Numbered from the stretch's first letter, positions 43,270 through 53,588 are shown. The stretch is DNA of 64,000 bases from Oikopleura dioica (GCA_907165135.1 OU015570.1:2693525-2757524), one strand, 5' to 3'. Notes: generated by a model not told the origin, from the sequence alone. Made by a program: numbers and translations.

Positions 43270-43896
43270 ATGAACAAAGAAAATCATAAAACTGACTGCA
43301 GTAAAACGCTGCCAGTAAACATTGAAGCCGCAATAAATTTATTTTGTTGCAACTGCTTTTCTATGAAAATTGATTCTCATTATTATGCGAATCTGACGGA
43401 TCAAACAAGGCAATTTGAAGTCCTTTTGATTGAAATCAACGAAAAGTTTCAATTGAAAAACAGCGAAAGGCTGAAAGAAATGAAAGAATTTATTGATGAA
43501 AACGTTATTAAAAATTCTAATCCTCACCTTTCGACCAGAGAATGGTACTTACTCAATTACGAAATAAACGCCGGAAAATTGGCATTTCTTCCAACTTATC
43601 GTAAAATGTTTAATTTGATTCTGTTAGCAGAGGCTGTTCTGAAATCATCAGAAACACGTATTTCTTCACAAGCTCGAAGAAGACTCAGAGCAAAAATTCA
43701 AAAAATCACACATCGAAGCATTTTAAAATATTATGGTCGTTATATAGAAGCGAATGGATATTCAAGAGGGCTCGAAAATTTCAAAATGACGATTTATGAG
43801 CAAAAGAATGCCCCTAAAAATAGTTCTTTGGAACTATCATTTTTTCTGTGTCTGACTTTTGGAGTTGGATTTCTTCTATTGAATTTGCTAAAATAA
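43270..43896 (+). CDS. Intronless tail-anchored protein, unknown family
   Basis: 208 residues in one uninterrupted frame. It is mostly charged and helical, with two Cys pairs near residue 26 (CCNC). The last 20 residues are a hydrophobic anchor (LSFFLCLTFGVGFLLLNLL) ending in Lys, as in tail-anchored membrane proteins of the ER or mitochondria. A Bcl-2-like fold was considered because of size and tail anchor, but no NWGR-type BH1 motif is present. It is sense to the giant element and lies 480 bp upstream of the next intronless ORF. No function is assigned. Confidence 0.5.
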   Translation: MNKENHKTDCSKTLPVNIEAAINLFCCNCFSMKIDSHYYANLTDQTRQFEVLLIEINEKFQLKNSERLKEMKEFIDENVIKNSNPHLSTREWYLLNYEINAGKLAFLPTYRKMFNLILLAEAVLKSSETRISSQARRRLRAKIQKITHRSILKYYGRYIEANGYSRGLENFKMTIYEQKNAPKNSSLELSFFLCLTFGVGFLLLNLLK

Positions 43897-43984
43897 GTCA
43901 GTAGAGGGCGCTTTTGCTATTTAAGGATTCAGTTCCTAGCATAAATTGACAAGTGAAAATTGGTAGTGAGATGCTGCTCTCACT

Positions 43985-44344
43985 GGGGAGCGCCACCTGG
44001 TATCGGCTCTCGCGCCCCACCTAGTGTCGGCTCTCGAGCGCCACCTAGTGGACACTCAGGAATGGCTCTCTAGTGACATCTAGTGGTGGCTCTTTGGCGC
44101 CACCTATGGTGAGTCGAAAATTTTTTTAAGAACGCGAATTTAAATTCGGCGCAATAATGACTGTTGATTGCTCATTGTTCTTTCGGAAAATCGAGAAAAT
44201 TACATGTACATTCTGGAATAAATGACGAATAAGAGTCATTTAATGAGTAATAGCTCGAATCTTCCAGGAATCAACATTTCTACTGTCACGAAGGTTCTGG
44301 AAGGCTTCAGAAATTCTATATGACTCACCAGCCGAGTATATAAG
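43985..44344 (+). promoter_or_regulatory. LTR-like internal promoter (CTCF-like repeats, HSE, TATA)
   Basis: Repeats of the GCGCCACCTAGTGG type (43990-44110, exact copy at 44038-44051) closely match the repeats in the U3 of the LTRs. They are followed by a three-unit heat-shock element (cGAAggTTCtgGAAg, 44289-44303) and TATATAAG (44337-44344). The order array-HSE-TATA is that of the LTR, but the ETS array is missing. The TATA box is 36 bp before the next start codon, leaving almost no leader. Confidence 0.65.
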
Positions 44345-44379
44345 GCCGACCTGAAGGCAGATCAGCATCAGACATAAAA

Positions 44380-45522
44380 ATGAACAACCAAAAAACCAAT
44401 TTTTCCACTTTTTCCAACACCAACGACCAACAACCACCAGAGACTCTCTCCAACGACCAACAACCACCAGAGATTTTCTCCGGCAACCAACAACCACCAG
44501 AAGACGTCTCCGACTCTAACGATGATCTCTACATCGATGAAGAGGAAGACACCTCGCTCCTCGACTACAACCCACCATCCGTCGGCAGCGACAATGTTTT
44601 CCTCCCAGACGAAGATGTCGACGAGGCCATGTCAACATCCGGCCCTCTAGACCCACCAAACAGTCCGGTCGTCGAGGAACCAACCAGCCCAGAAGCTGAA
44701 CCGACCGTTTCGGTTGACGTTCTCCCGAAACAAGAGGAATCCTCCGGCCAAAAAGCCGAAAAGGCTGTCAAGAAAGAAGATCATGACCGTCCCGGTCCAA
44801 GCGTCCGTCCTTGCTGCGGATCGAGTCGCATGTTAGTGCTTCGACAAACTGAAGGCAACCAAAACCGACAAGTTCGATTCCTGCGCGATGGACGACGCTG
44901 GTCCCAACAAATTCGATACAATCCAAATCAACCACAGCAGTGGCGACATGATGAAGGCCAATCCAACATGTGGCACAACCGAGTTGTCGTCCACGACTCG
45001 TTCAACGAGCGCCGTAATCAGTGGCTCCGACTTGAGAAACTTCAACCACACCATCGACTTCCGAAAGTTGGAGAGCCCAGAGATATCCCAGAATTTGTAA
45101 AACGATTGCCTGAGGACATGAAGCACACGCTCATTGCTGCCATCCACAAGGCCGACATGCGAGAGATTCGACGACTACTGATCGTGATCGGTAGCCGGAA
45201 GATGGCACTTACCAACAACTTGTGCAAGCGACTCTCCAACCTGATGCTTCTTGGCATCTACAAAGGTTTCCAACCACTCCGCGTGAACCAGATGGTTCCC
45301 ATCGAGATCTTCCCGAGATTCTCGCGCAGCTCTTTGGCCTGCATCAACCTTGTGGATCCAGCCAGGCTGATGATCTACCTTGGCTACCCCAGCCTTGGGT
45401 ACAAGCTGAACAACAATGCCTGCGGCGAAACCTTGTGGCGACGAATCCAACCAAAGCACCGAGTCGCCGTATACCGCGACTCATTTGCCTTTGGTGCCGC
45501 TTTGTGCAAGCGACTGCAATAG
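44380..45522 (+). CDS. Intronless 380-residue ORF next to the 3' LTR
   Basis: The N-terminus has three tandem repeats of about ten residues (NDQQPPETLS, NDQQPPEIFS, GNQQPPEDVS). A long acidic, Pro-rich region follows to about residue 150, then a basic stretch. The C-terminal domain (about 220-380) is compact, with helices such as LIAAIHKADMREIRRLLIVI and SLACINLVDPARLMIYL. No family recognised. It is driven by its own LTR-like promoter and ends 119 bp before the 3' LTR, with a polypurine tract between. An acidic N-terminus plus basic region suggests a nuclear regulator, but this is speculation. In complex retroviruses this position is used for accessory or transactivator genes. Confidence 0.6.
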   Translation: MNNQKTNFSTFSNTNDQQPPETLSNDQQPPEIFSGNQQPPEDVSDSNDDLYIDEEEDTSLLDYNPPSVGSDNVFLPDEDVDEAMSTSGPLDPPNSPVVEEPTSPEAEPTVSVDVLPKQEESSGQKAEKAVKKEDHDRPGPSVRPCCGSSRMLVLRQTEGNQNRQVRFLRDGRRWSQQIRYNPNQPQQWRHDEGQSNMWHNRVVVHDSFNERRNQWLRLEKLQPHHRLPKVGEPRDIPEFVKRLPEDMKHTLIAAIHKADMREIRRLLIVIGSRKMALTNNLCKRLSNLMLLGIYKGFQPLRVNQMVPIEIFPRFSRSSLACINLVDPARLMIYLGYPSLGYKLNNNACGETLWRRIQPKHRVAVYRDSFAFGAALCKRLQ

Positions 45523-45628
45523 ATGAGAAACTCTCTTTTGCAACAATTTCTCCGCACATGTCCACATATAAGAAGTATTCAGAACTGACCAGCCATTTTG
45601 CTCCCCCAACAAATACCACCTTTCCGTT

Positions 45629-45641
45629 GGGGGGGAGGAGA
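45629..45641 (+). other. Polypurine tract of the 3' LTR
   Basis: Thirteen purines (GGGGGGGAGGAGA) end directly at the TG of the LTR, as required for plus-strand priming. This marks the LTR at 45642 as a true 3' LTR rather than a solo LTR. Confidence 0.8.
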
Positions 45642-46684
45642 TGTAAGGCCGAAAAGTCCTTACTAGTAGTGTAGCAAAACGGTGGTGACCATTTCTGACC
45701 ATTTCCGACCACTTCCGGTCACTTCCGCTTCACCTCCGGTTCACTTACAAGTGTTTCCAATCACTTCCGGTCACTTCCAGTTCATTTCCAGTTCACTTCC
45801 GGTCATTTCCGGTCACTTCCGGTTCACTTCCGGTTGACCTCCAGTTGACCTCCAGCTCACTACTGAAAGGATAGATCCATTATAAAACACCACAAGAGTA
45901 AGCCAAAGTGAGTGCTCACTGAGAACAGCGCCACCTGGCGTGGGCTCTCGCGCCCCACCTAGTGTCGGCTCTCGAGCGGCACCTAGTGGTAGCTCTCGGG
46001 CGCCACCTAGTGGTCGCTCAGGATCAGCTCTCTAGTGCCCTCTAGTGGTGGCTCTTTGGCGCCACCTATGGTGAGCACAAAAGCCTTGGTTACTCTATAC
46101 TTGGCCATAGTTACACCTTATGAGTCAATGACTCACTCCTGACGCATGGATTACATCATCTGAAGATACTCCTCGAAGCTTCTAGCGACAATGAATCACA
46201 ATGACGAACTATGACATCATCTTGGAGAATCTACACGAATATTCCATTGCTGTTCTAAGAAGCCTCAAGATTATTCTATTCCTGTTCTAAGAAGCTTCTT
46301 GAACATTCTTATTTTCCCTTTCTGACTATATAAGCGCTGTGTCTTTCTGAATAAAATCACTTCTTAACTGAAACCCAAAAAACAACTTTACTCTCTTTTA
46401 TCCAGCAACAACAACAGCAACAACAACAGCAACAACAACAGCAGCAGCAACAACACCAGCAGCAGCAACGACAACGGCCGCTGAGCAATCAGTGGTAACA
46501 AGTACTCTCACGGGTACTTGCGAACTCAGGTCTACGCTTTAGTAGAGCTGTTTATAGTCTTGAATCTTGTAGTCGTAGTGTATTGTCTATTTAGTCGTAC
46601 ACGCATAGACCCAAGTATAAAAAACCAGAGCAGGAATTTGACTAGCGTCAGGAGACCAGTAAAAGGGTACTTTGTGCCCCGTCA
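45642..46684 (+). repeat. LTR C (3' LTR of the giant element)
   Basis: 1043 bp, TG..CA ends, colinear with LTRs A and B. It differs by several substitutions in the ETS-site array, where some ACTTCCGG units have become CACTTCCAG, CACTTCCGC or similar. It also has about 50 bp of extra GCGCCACCTAGTGG-type repeat (exact site at 46000-46013). The HSE is at 46290-46309 and TATATAAG at 46327-46334. It is followed by TAAGT, the same five bases that precede LTR B. Confidence 0.9.
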
Positions 46685-46834
46685 TAAGTGAGGATTACGG
46701 AGCCATTCCGATCGGAGCGCATCGAGGACTCCTTCTGGTTTCTTTGACCGTAATGCGGAGGCCTTCGTTCTATTGCTAAAGAGGTCGGTTGAGACACAAA
46801 TAAATCTTTTGTAGTTGTCGGTTATCTGCAGAGA

Positions 46835-48000
46835 TCAAATAAGGTCTATCGAATGACTCTCGAATGGCTGGAGTGGTGCGGTCACATGTCCAAGTGGAGC
46901 ATTGAGTGCATTCGTTGTCGGCTTCATCAGCTGGCATTTTCGAAACGATCGAATGTAGTTAGTCACAGTTGCTTTAAAGTTTGGATAGAAGTTCTTTTCC
47001 TCGATACTTTTTAGCGTCTTAAAGATCCCAGGGTGGCCCGATCTGTCGTTATACTCCTCCATTATTTCTCGGTGAGTCGAAACGGGTGGAATTGCTTTGA
47101 ATCCGTTTTTGTCTATGCCGGTGAAGAAGGCTCCGGTGACGCTTAAGTTCTTTGGTGTCTGAGTCCGTGTCCCCTGGTCAGCGATCGGTCTTCTGAAACT
47201 TGATCACATCTCGAAGAATTTCGTCTGATTCTCGAAGGAATAGAAAGTCGCGGGGCTTCACCATGTTGATCGTTGGTTTTTGAAGCTCGTTGATTTGGCG
47301 AGAAAGACAGTCGGAGATTTTCATTTCCTCTGACGGTTTCATGATTGTTTCAAAGTCAAATTTGCTTATCTCGGCAAGCCATTTTGCAATTTTTAGCTTT
47401 CGACTCATTATTTTGTGCGCCCAATTAATGCATGAATTATCTGTGAACCAGATAAACTTTCGACCGAGAAGATAGTGGCTCCACTTTTCCATTGCTCGCT
47501 TGCCGGCCAAAAGCTCCTTCTCGCTGATCGTATAGTTCCGCTGTGCGTCATCAAATTTTTGTGACAGGTAGGCGACTTTGCAGAATTTCTCATTCTTCGT
47601 TTTTCTGTAGAGAAGAACTGCTCCAAGTTCGCTGGCGTCTGTCTCGATCGCGAATTCGCCAACATTTGGATTAGGGATTTTTACGCTTTTGAGCCCGTTG
47701 AGTACTTTTTCCGCTTCTTCAGTCCGTTTGAATTCCTTACTCATTGCCTTATTAATTGGAGCAGCCTTTGACGCGAAGTGCGGAATGAAGTTTCGATGGT
47801 AGTTGAGCAGTCCGAAAATGCTCGCGGCTTCTGTTTTCGTAGTTGGTTGGCGCAGGTCACGAACTGCTTTTGTTTTGTCACAGAACTTGATTCGTCGTTT
47901 CAGGAATTCTGTCCTGGCAGCTCTTATCTTAAGGTTGTTCTGGCGGAGGATAGACAGGACTTTTTCGATGATTTCTAAGTTCTTTTCAAATTATTGCGAA
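46835..48000 (-). pseudogene. Ty3/gypsy pol remnant: RT end, RNase H, integrase zinc domain
   Basis: Minus-strand reading begins in the RT connection (IFGLLNYHRNFIPHFAS) near 47800. It runs through RNase H (Asp in IETDAS, Glu in SEKELLAG, Asp in WFTDNS, Asp in SDCLSR). After a break it reaches the integrase zinc domain (SGHPG, then SFRKC where the first Cys of CxxC is Phe) and the first catalytic Asp region (HSIDLI). It stops there. It belongs to a different lineage from both Tor-like elements, closer to the general gypsy/mdg type. It lies just outside the right end of the giant element. Confidence 0.8.
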
Positions 48001-48131
48001 TGAAGACATAAATAATCCAAATAGATTGCAAGTTCGCTGCTTAGTATGTCAGCGAATATCTTGGCCATCATCTTGAAATACCGCTAGCGCATTTTTTCCA
48101 CCCATTGACATAGCTGTCCAGGTGAACTGAC

Positions 48132-49111
48132 GGTATGGCATCATTATAAAGAAGGCTTCATTATAAAGAGGCTTCATTATAAAAAAAGCATCATTATAAA
48201 CGGCTTTATAATGAAGCCTTCTTTATAATGAAGCCTTTTTTATAATGATGCTAGTTTATTAATAATGATGCCAAAAATATTGTAAGCGTAAAAACATCAA
48301 AACGAGAGGGTAAATAACAGTAAAAAATTCTGAGATCGCGGACAAAAATTTTTTTGAGAATGGTTTTCTGAGAAAATTTTTGCCGAAAAGAAGCATCAAA
48401 AGCCCTTATATTTGAATTAAATATTGTCAATTCTTCATTAATAATGAATCATTATGAACAGGAGAGTTGAACTCATAACTTTTTGATACGAGATTCATTT
48501 CTAGCATTGGAAAATAGCCTTACAAGCAGAGTTGCAAGTTTTGCTATATTTCTGCTGAGCGGGCCTTTTTCAGAAGTCATTGTCAATGACTCATTGAGCA
48601 GAGCTGAGCTGAGCTGATCTTCTTCAAAGGTCAATATGTTGAGATCAGCTGGGCTCATCATTTTTAAAGGTCATTGAGCTGGGCTAAGCAGACATTTTAC
48701 CAAGGGGACAGACCCCGTTATATAAAAATATTTCTGTCTCAAAACTTTCCTCGGGTCTCCTTCTTGTTTAAAAAACAGTTTTAAGAAACTCCCATAAGGC
48801 CTAATGGAGGGCCGATTTTTGTGTGGCAGCCCTAGTAATACACAGCTACAGTCATTATCTTTTAAAGCCTCTGAGTTTCAGTCAAAAATTTCAGTCAATA
48901 AATCAGAGGTCGAAGAAGAGTTTACTTAATTAACTCTAGTATTTTCACATTTTTACGCTTACAATTTTTGGCATCATTATAAATAAACTAGCATCATTAT
49001 AAAAAAGGCTTCATTATAAAGAAGGCTTCATTATAAAGCCGTTTATAATGATGCTTTTTTTATAATGACGCCTTCTTTATAATGAAGCCTTCTTTATAAT
49101 GATGCCATACC
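48132..49111. mobile_element. Fold-back MITE with hairpins inside its TIRs
   Basis: Ends GGTATGGCATC and GATGCCATACC. The inverted repeats extend about 160 bp with few differences (48136-48295 against 48951-49107). Each TIR is itself a palindrome built from CATTATAA units (GCATCATTATAAA, GGCTTCATTATAAAG). The 650-bp centre is non-coding. A TA duplication within the ends is possible. Confidence 0.8.
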
Positions 49112-49175
49112 TAGTAATGATAATGCATGCGGGGGACCAACAGTTAATACGAGTTATCAAGGCTTAAAGAAAAAG

Positions 49176-49523
49176 TATAGTGGTGTTTATCAATGCACAT
49201 TTGCTCCGCGCTGCGCGCCATTCTCATTCACTGTCCGCGAAGCTCTATTTCACGCGCCGTGAAAGCGCTCGCCGCGCTCCGTGAAAGCTCAAGCCACATT
49301 CCTCAGACTGCTCAGCCGCACTTCACAGAATATCTCACCACCCACCATAGAACACTCCACCACGTCTTACAAAACACTATATAAGAAACATTTCTCTGTT
49401 CACACACACACACACTAAAATCAACTACCAACAAAACTTACTTTACTCTTTTATATCCTGCTCCCGAATACAAATAAACAAGTCTCAACAAACCCAATTT
49501 ATGTACTTTGATAAACACGTACA
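49176..49523 (+). repeat. 5' LTR of deleted element
   Basis: 348 bp, begins TATAGTGG and ends CACGTACA. It has TATATAAG at 49378-49385 and a short CA run in the presumed leader. It is nearly identical to 53589-53936. It contains GC-rich inverted pieces around CACGCGCCGTGAAAGCG. Confidence 0.9.
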
Positions 49524-49528
49524 TATTT

Positions 49529-49540
49529 TGGTGACTGAAG
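49529..49540 (+). other. Primer-binding site of deleted element
   Basis: TGGTGACTGAAG, five bases after the LTR end, identical to the primer site of the giant element although the LTRs are unrelated. Confidence 0.75.
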
Positions 49541-49727
49541 AAAACGGAACGCCCACAACGAAACCCAGCTAGAACCAGAAGAAAGAACGAGAAGAAAGAA
49601 CCAGAAGAAAGAACCAGAAGAAAGAATAAAAAAAAGAGCGATTTTATCCTGACCTTCTGCAGACCGCCGCTTCCAAGAACAGACTCACGTCAGTACAGGT
49701 AACCCAATAGGCTAAACTTTTGATATC

Positions 49728-50708
49728 ATGGGGGAACTTTATTATAAATTGGTAGTTGATCTGACTGCTAAAGAGCTTATGCTTATTTATGACAAACACC
49801 CGGATAAGAAATACCCGCTCCCTATTCCCCGATTTGACAAGTCAGGGTGTGTCCTGAATCTGCTCAATATTCAGCCAGACTTGTTTGACCAATTAGATAG
49901 AAAATACTTTTTTTCGAAAGGTAGACCAAAGAATTGAATTTGACCCAGATTTCGATGTTAATAATATCCAAGAAGCTTTTCAAAAAACAGCTCGTGCAGA
50001 TCATAAAATTGATATCGATAAAATAAATGAAATAATTGAAATGGATAACCTGAACTCAATTCTCGCTCGAATTGATGAGTCTGAAAAGGTAGAACCGAAG
50101 TTCCGACCACCACCCCTGATTCCCAGCCATCTGGATCTGCCCCTAGAAACGATCCTAGAAATGCTTCTCGAAAAGAACCTACTCAACAGCAAAAAGAATC
50201 ATCGCCCGATTAACCTAAATTTGGACAAGTAAAAATGAAGACTCCCAAATTCGACTCGCAGCTCCCTGTAGAAAACTGGATCGTCAACATGGAACTTTTC
50301 GGTAAATGTTCAAAGATCACAGACGCGGATCTGATCAGTGTCGCCTTGTCTCAAATTCTGATGGAAGAAAGTGGAACCTTCTTGATTGAAGCCATTACCG
50401 AAGAAGAAAAGAAGAACTGGGAAAGCTTTAAAACGAAATTAGTGCAAGTTCTTGGCAAGGACAAGGAACACTTCAAACATCTCTACACATCGTTTCAACG
50501 AGGCCAGGAAACCCAACAAATGGCCGTTACCAAGCTTCAAGCATATTTCAAAAAGGGTTATGGAAAACTCGTGCTCAATGCAGCAGACGAGTCAATCATT
50601 TGCGATTCGCCCAACTCCCTTTTGAAAAAGTGCACTGTGATATTGTGGACTACAGATGGCCCGACTAAGCTGGAAAACGATATCTCCTCACTGTCGTCGA
50701 TAGTTTAA
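49728..50708 (+). pseudogene. gag: gag-like region of deleted element
   Basis: Three successive frames: 49728-49937, then a shift at a T run near 49910 into the frame of 50041-50232, then 50235-50708. The last holds a capsid-like helical stretch (NWESFKTKLVQVLGKD, LYTSFQRGQE). It runs straight into integrase-type sequence near 50620, which marks the internal deletion. No zinc knuckle remains. Confidence 0.6.
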
Positions 50709-51721
50709 GTGGCTACCTTGATGGAGAGCCCTTATCAAACAAGTCCGACAATCTAGTGGCAAATGCTCTTCTGCGAATTATTCTGCGAAATGTAATTTCC
50801 CAAAACTGTATTTCTGATAATGGAAAAGAATTCGGTCCAAAAATATCAGCGATCCTCGACAGATTTGAAATACGTCGCAGTACTACTAGCGCTTATTACA
50901 GTAAGTCAAATGGAAAGTGCGAACGAATTCATCGTGAAATCCATCAAAAGCTCAAAAACCAACTCGCAACAAATCGCACTTGGTCCAGCTATTGGCCACT
51001 TGTACAGTACTTCCTAAACAATACTCCAAAAGGCTCTTTGGATGGCCTTTCAAGCAATGAAGTTGTCTTTTGCCGCCAATTCCATATACCGTACTCGCTC
51101 AAAGAACCCATTGCAGAAAATGCTCAGACGTTCATAAAAGGGTTAAATTCGTATTTCAAGAAGTTGCACCCTGCATTGCTCAATTTTCAAGTCCAGCGAT
51201 ACCAATCACTTCTGAAACGTGACAAAAACAACTGTCCTGTGCTTCCGATTGGAACATCCGTTCTTTGTTGGAAACCAGACAATTACTCTGGAAAACTCGG
51301 AATATCATGGTCTGGACCCTTCAAGATCCACAGAAGACTCTCCAAGGACAGCTACATTGTCAAGTGCCCGCTCACAAGAAAAGAATATCGAAGAAATATC
51401 AGTTTGATCAGACCGCTCAAAATAAAAACTGATAACGACAAAACGAAAATGATCTGCAACGATGAGAATCCAAATAATTTCAGCTCAAAAGAAAAAAGTG
51501 CTCCAATTCAAGTTCCTGTTCTTGATCAAAAACCAGCTCAAGTTCCTGCTCCTAAACAAGCTCAACATTGTCGATCAGATCCGACCGATGACCCAGTTCA
51601 AGTTCGCAATCCTCGCTCAGATAAGCTCCCAACTACGGTCAAGGATCAACTACTGGCGAATCAAAACACAAAAGAGGATTCAGTATGGAGGGATCGTCTT
51701 CGCTCAAGACAAAACAAGTAA
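50620..51721 (+). CDS. Integrase, C-terminal two thirds, of deleted element
   Basis: The 321-residue frame from 50756 begins inside the catalytic core. It has the second Asp (SDNGKEFG) and the catalytic Glu (NGKCERIH) with the usual spacing. The segment before it (about 50620-50755, different frame) still shows the region of the first Asp. Downstream is the GPF motif (WSGPFKIHRR) and a long polar tail. The N-terminal zinc domain is deleted. Confidence 0.75.
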
Positions 51722-52822
51722 AATGGGCCGCTCATCTCATTTTATCAAGCTCAAATTAATTCCAATACATGAGTATAAAAGCCCTGCTCTCATAAGATAT
51801 ATCGCCGCTCAAAATAAATTTCACAACTTCAACGATATGATGCACACTAGAAAAGAGTCAAATTCCGCTCAATCGATGCTGAAGTTCAATGCAGGCCTCT
51901 GTGGACTTCCGACCGTATAAAATTGATTATGTACAAGTAACTGGGCCCCTCTACTTGGACCGCTTCTCTTAACCTTGCGCCGGATTTCTCCAGATATTGG
52001 CAATGTGTGCAGTTGCCAATTCACAAATATTCGAATGTTCGATCTAAAAGGCATTTTCCAGCTCAAATGGCATAATGCAAATCTCCTTTTTCTAAAAGGG
52101 GGAAGAGAAGAATAAAAACTGCTCGTTTGCTCAAAGATAGTCAACTTCTCAGCTCACTCGACTTTTCTGAAAAATCTAAAGCTCGATATCAGAATCGAAA
52201 AGCCTAATCGATAAAAGGATTCATTCAAAAAAAAAAGAAGACATCTCAGCGCGCTGCAATGCTCATAAATCTCCGCGCCTGGACAAAAGAAAGCTATTCA
52301 AAACAGCTCCCCGATACTCATCAGCCGATAAAATTAACATGTACCGATCGTAGCATGTATTCCAAACTCCTCAATCAGAATGTGACTCTATTCCGAACTC
52401 GAAAAGAGAAAAATCATCTCACCAAATTGAAATCGAATTCTTCATGATAAAAGAGATACTTCCAGCATGCCGACCACACTCACTAGCGATATCTTTCTAC
52501 TCCAAAAACGAGTGACACAAAAGGACGTTTTCAACAATTTGCATTAAATTATGTTATTGGCATCCGAATTCCGCTCTACGAAATCGAATGCGAAAAAACG
52601 AAAATTATCCGAAATTTCCTTGAAAATGTTGAGTTCTCGATCCAAGAGCGCGAGGACTGGTTCGAAATACTCCAAAAAAAACAACTCGATCTTAAAGTAA
52701 CCGGCGCTGACCTAAAATCCTTGCTCCTCTATTCGTGCAAGTGCTTGCTCTACACAGCGAAATCAGCCTCAAAAGAAACTCGCAAGAAAATCTTGGATAC
52801 ATATGAAGAAAAATTGGGAGAC
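51722..52822 (+). pseudogene. Late region of deleted element, broken ORFs
   Basis: Scattered frames follow the integrase. The longest coherent one (about 52540-52822) encodes a helical, charged segment containing a WFEILQKKQLDLKV stretch and a Cys-containing helix, and is cut by the MITE at 52823. It may be an env or accessory remnant; no signal peptide or anchor was seen. Confidence 0.4.
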
Positions 52823-53253
52823 ACTGAATTGTGCCGCCCTGCGCCGCCTTGCGCCGCCCTGTGCCGCCCAGCCTCACCGGGTTTGAAGATATTTGGTCTT
52901 TCAAAGGCCATAATTTAAGCTTTTTATGTCAACTTAGTTATTCTCACTTATTTATATTGTCAAACAGTTAAAATAAGTAAAACCTATAATTCAGGGTGCC
53001 AGTAGCGTTGTTCTCAATCAAATTCAGATCTTGCATAAAATCACTAACATATTGAGCACGCGACGGGCCAAAGGCCCTAACGCGTGCATTTTCTGGTAGA
53101 GAACTCATTGGGTTTGCGGGGCCCAACTCTCGCTCTTGTTCAGAACTCTTACCTAGGTCATGGTTTGGTCGAATGAGAGTCGATTGGTTCCGGATCAGGT
53201 GACGCTGGGCGGCGCAGGGCGGCGCAAGGCGGCGCAGGGCGGCACAATTCAGT
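52823..53253. mobile_element. MITE with GC-rich repeated TIRs
   Basis: About 431 bp. Inverted ends of more than 50 bp start ACTGAATTGTGCCGCCC and continue as repeated GCCGCCCTGC and GCCGCCTTGC units. Inside lies the hairpin GCACGCGACGGGCC-AAA-GGCCCTAACGCGTGC (53056-53087). It is inserted into the late ORF of the LTR element. Confidence 0.75.
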
Positions 53254-53364
53254 ACCCCCCGAAAAATTTGCTAAAAACGTGGCTGCTGGAAAGAGCTCAA
53301 TTGTAAACAGAGCAGTGAGATACAACTTATTGCTTCACAAGTTTACCTTATCCTCACTGATCTT

Positions 53365-53574
53365 TTGGAATTCCTCGGTCTCTTGGAAAACACTGCTCAA
53401 CCTCAACAAGAAGAACAGTTCGTTGATAACCAGAATGAGAATGCTCCTCAGTCCGATCAACAAATTGAGTTCGTCGACGTTCCCAACTTTGATACAGTTA
53501 CCTCGTATGGACAAAACATCATTGATCAGCTTATAAACTCAGGAAATCCCCCTGCGAGTAACGATCATTTATAA
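53365..53574 (+). CDS. Short ORF before the 3' LTR of deleted element
   Basis: 69 residues, acidic and Gln/Asn-rich, ending 15 bp before the LTR. It may be the C-terminus of the late ORF, separated from it by the nested MITE. No domain recognised. Confidence 0.35.
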   Translation: MEFLGLLENTAQPQQEEQFVDNQNENAPQSDQQIEFVDVPNFDTVTSYGQNIIDQLINSGNPPASNDHL

Positions 53575-53588
53575 AAGAGGGAGGAATA

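Larger units (their letters stand above)
26434..46684 (+). mobile_element. Giant env-bearing Ty3/gypsy element with 9.5-kb extra DNA
   Basis: A 5' LTR (26434-27995) and a 3' LTR (45642-46684) of the same family lie in the same direction. The bases just outside are TAAGT on the left and TAAGT on the right, as expected for a 5-bp target-site duplication of one insertion. The primer site follows the 5' LTR and a polypurine tract precedes the 3' LTR. Inside are gag, pol, env, a small membrane ORF, then 36116-45641 with extra genes. The two LTRs differ by several substitutions and by about 50 bp of extra repeat in the 3' LTR, so the insertion is not new. Alternative: the 3' LTR belongs to another insertion and the 5-bp match is chance. 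Confidence 0.7.

Noticed and set aside
43270-43896. Bcl-2 family member
   Set aside because: Size and tail anchor fit, but no BH1 or BH2 motif is visible.
45642-46684. Solo LTR unrelated to the element to its left
   Set aside because: A polypurine tract abuts it and its right flank TAAGT equals the left flank of LTR B, which fits a paired 3' LTR better.
49905-49925. Programmed ribosomal frameshift site at a T run in gag
   Set aside because: The run does not form a canonical slippery heptamer in the gag frame, and a second frame change follows at 50232, so decay or a base-count error is likelier.
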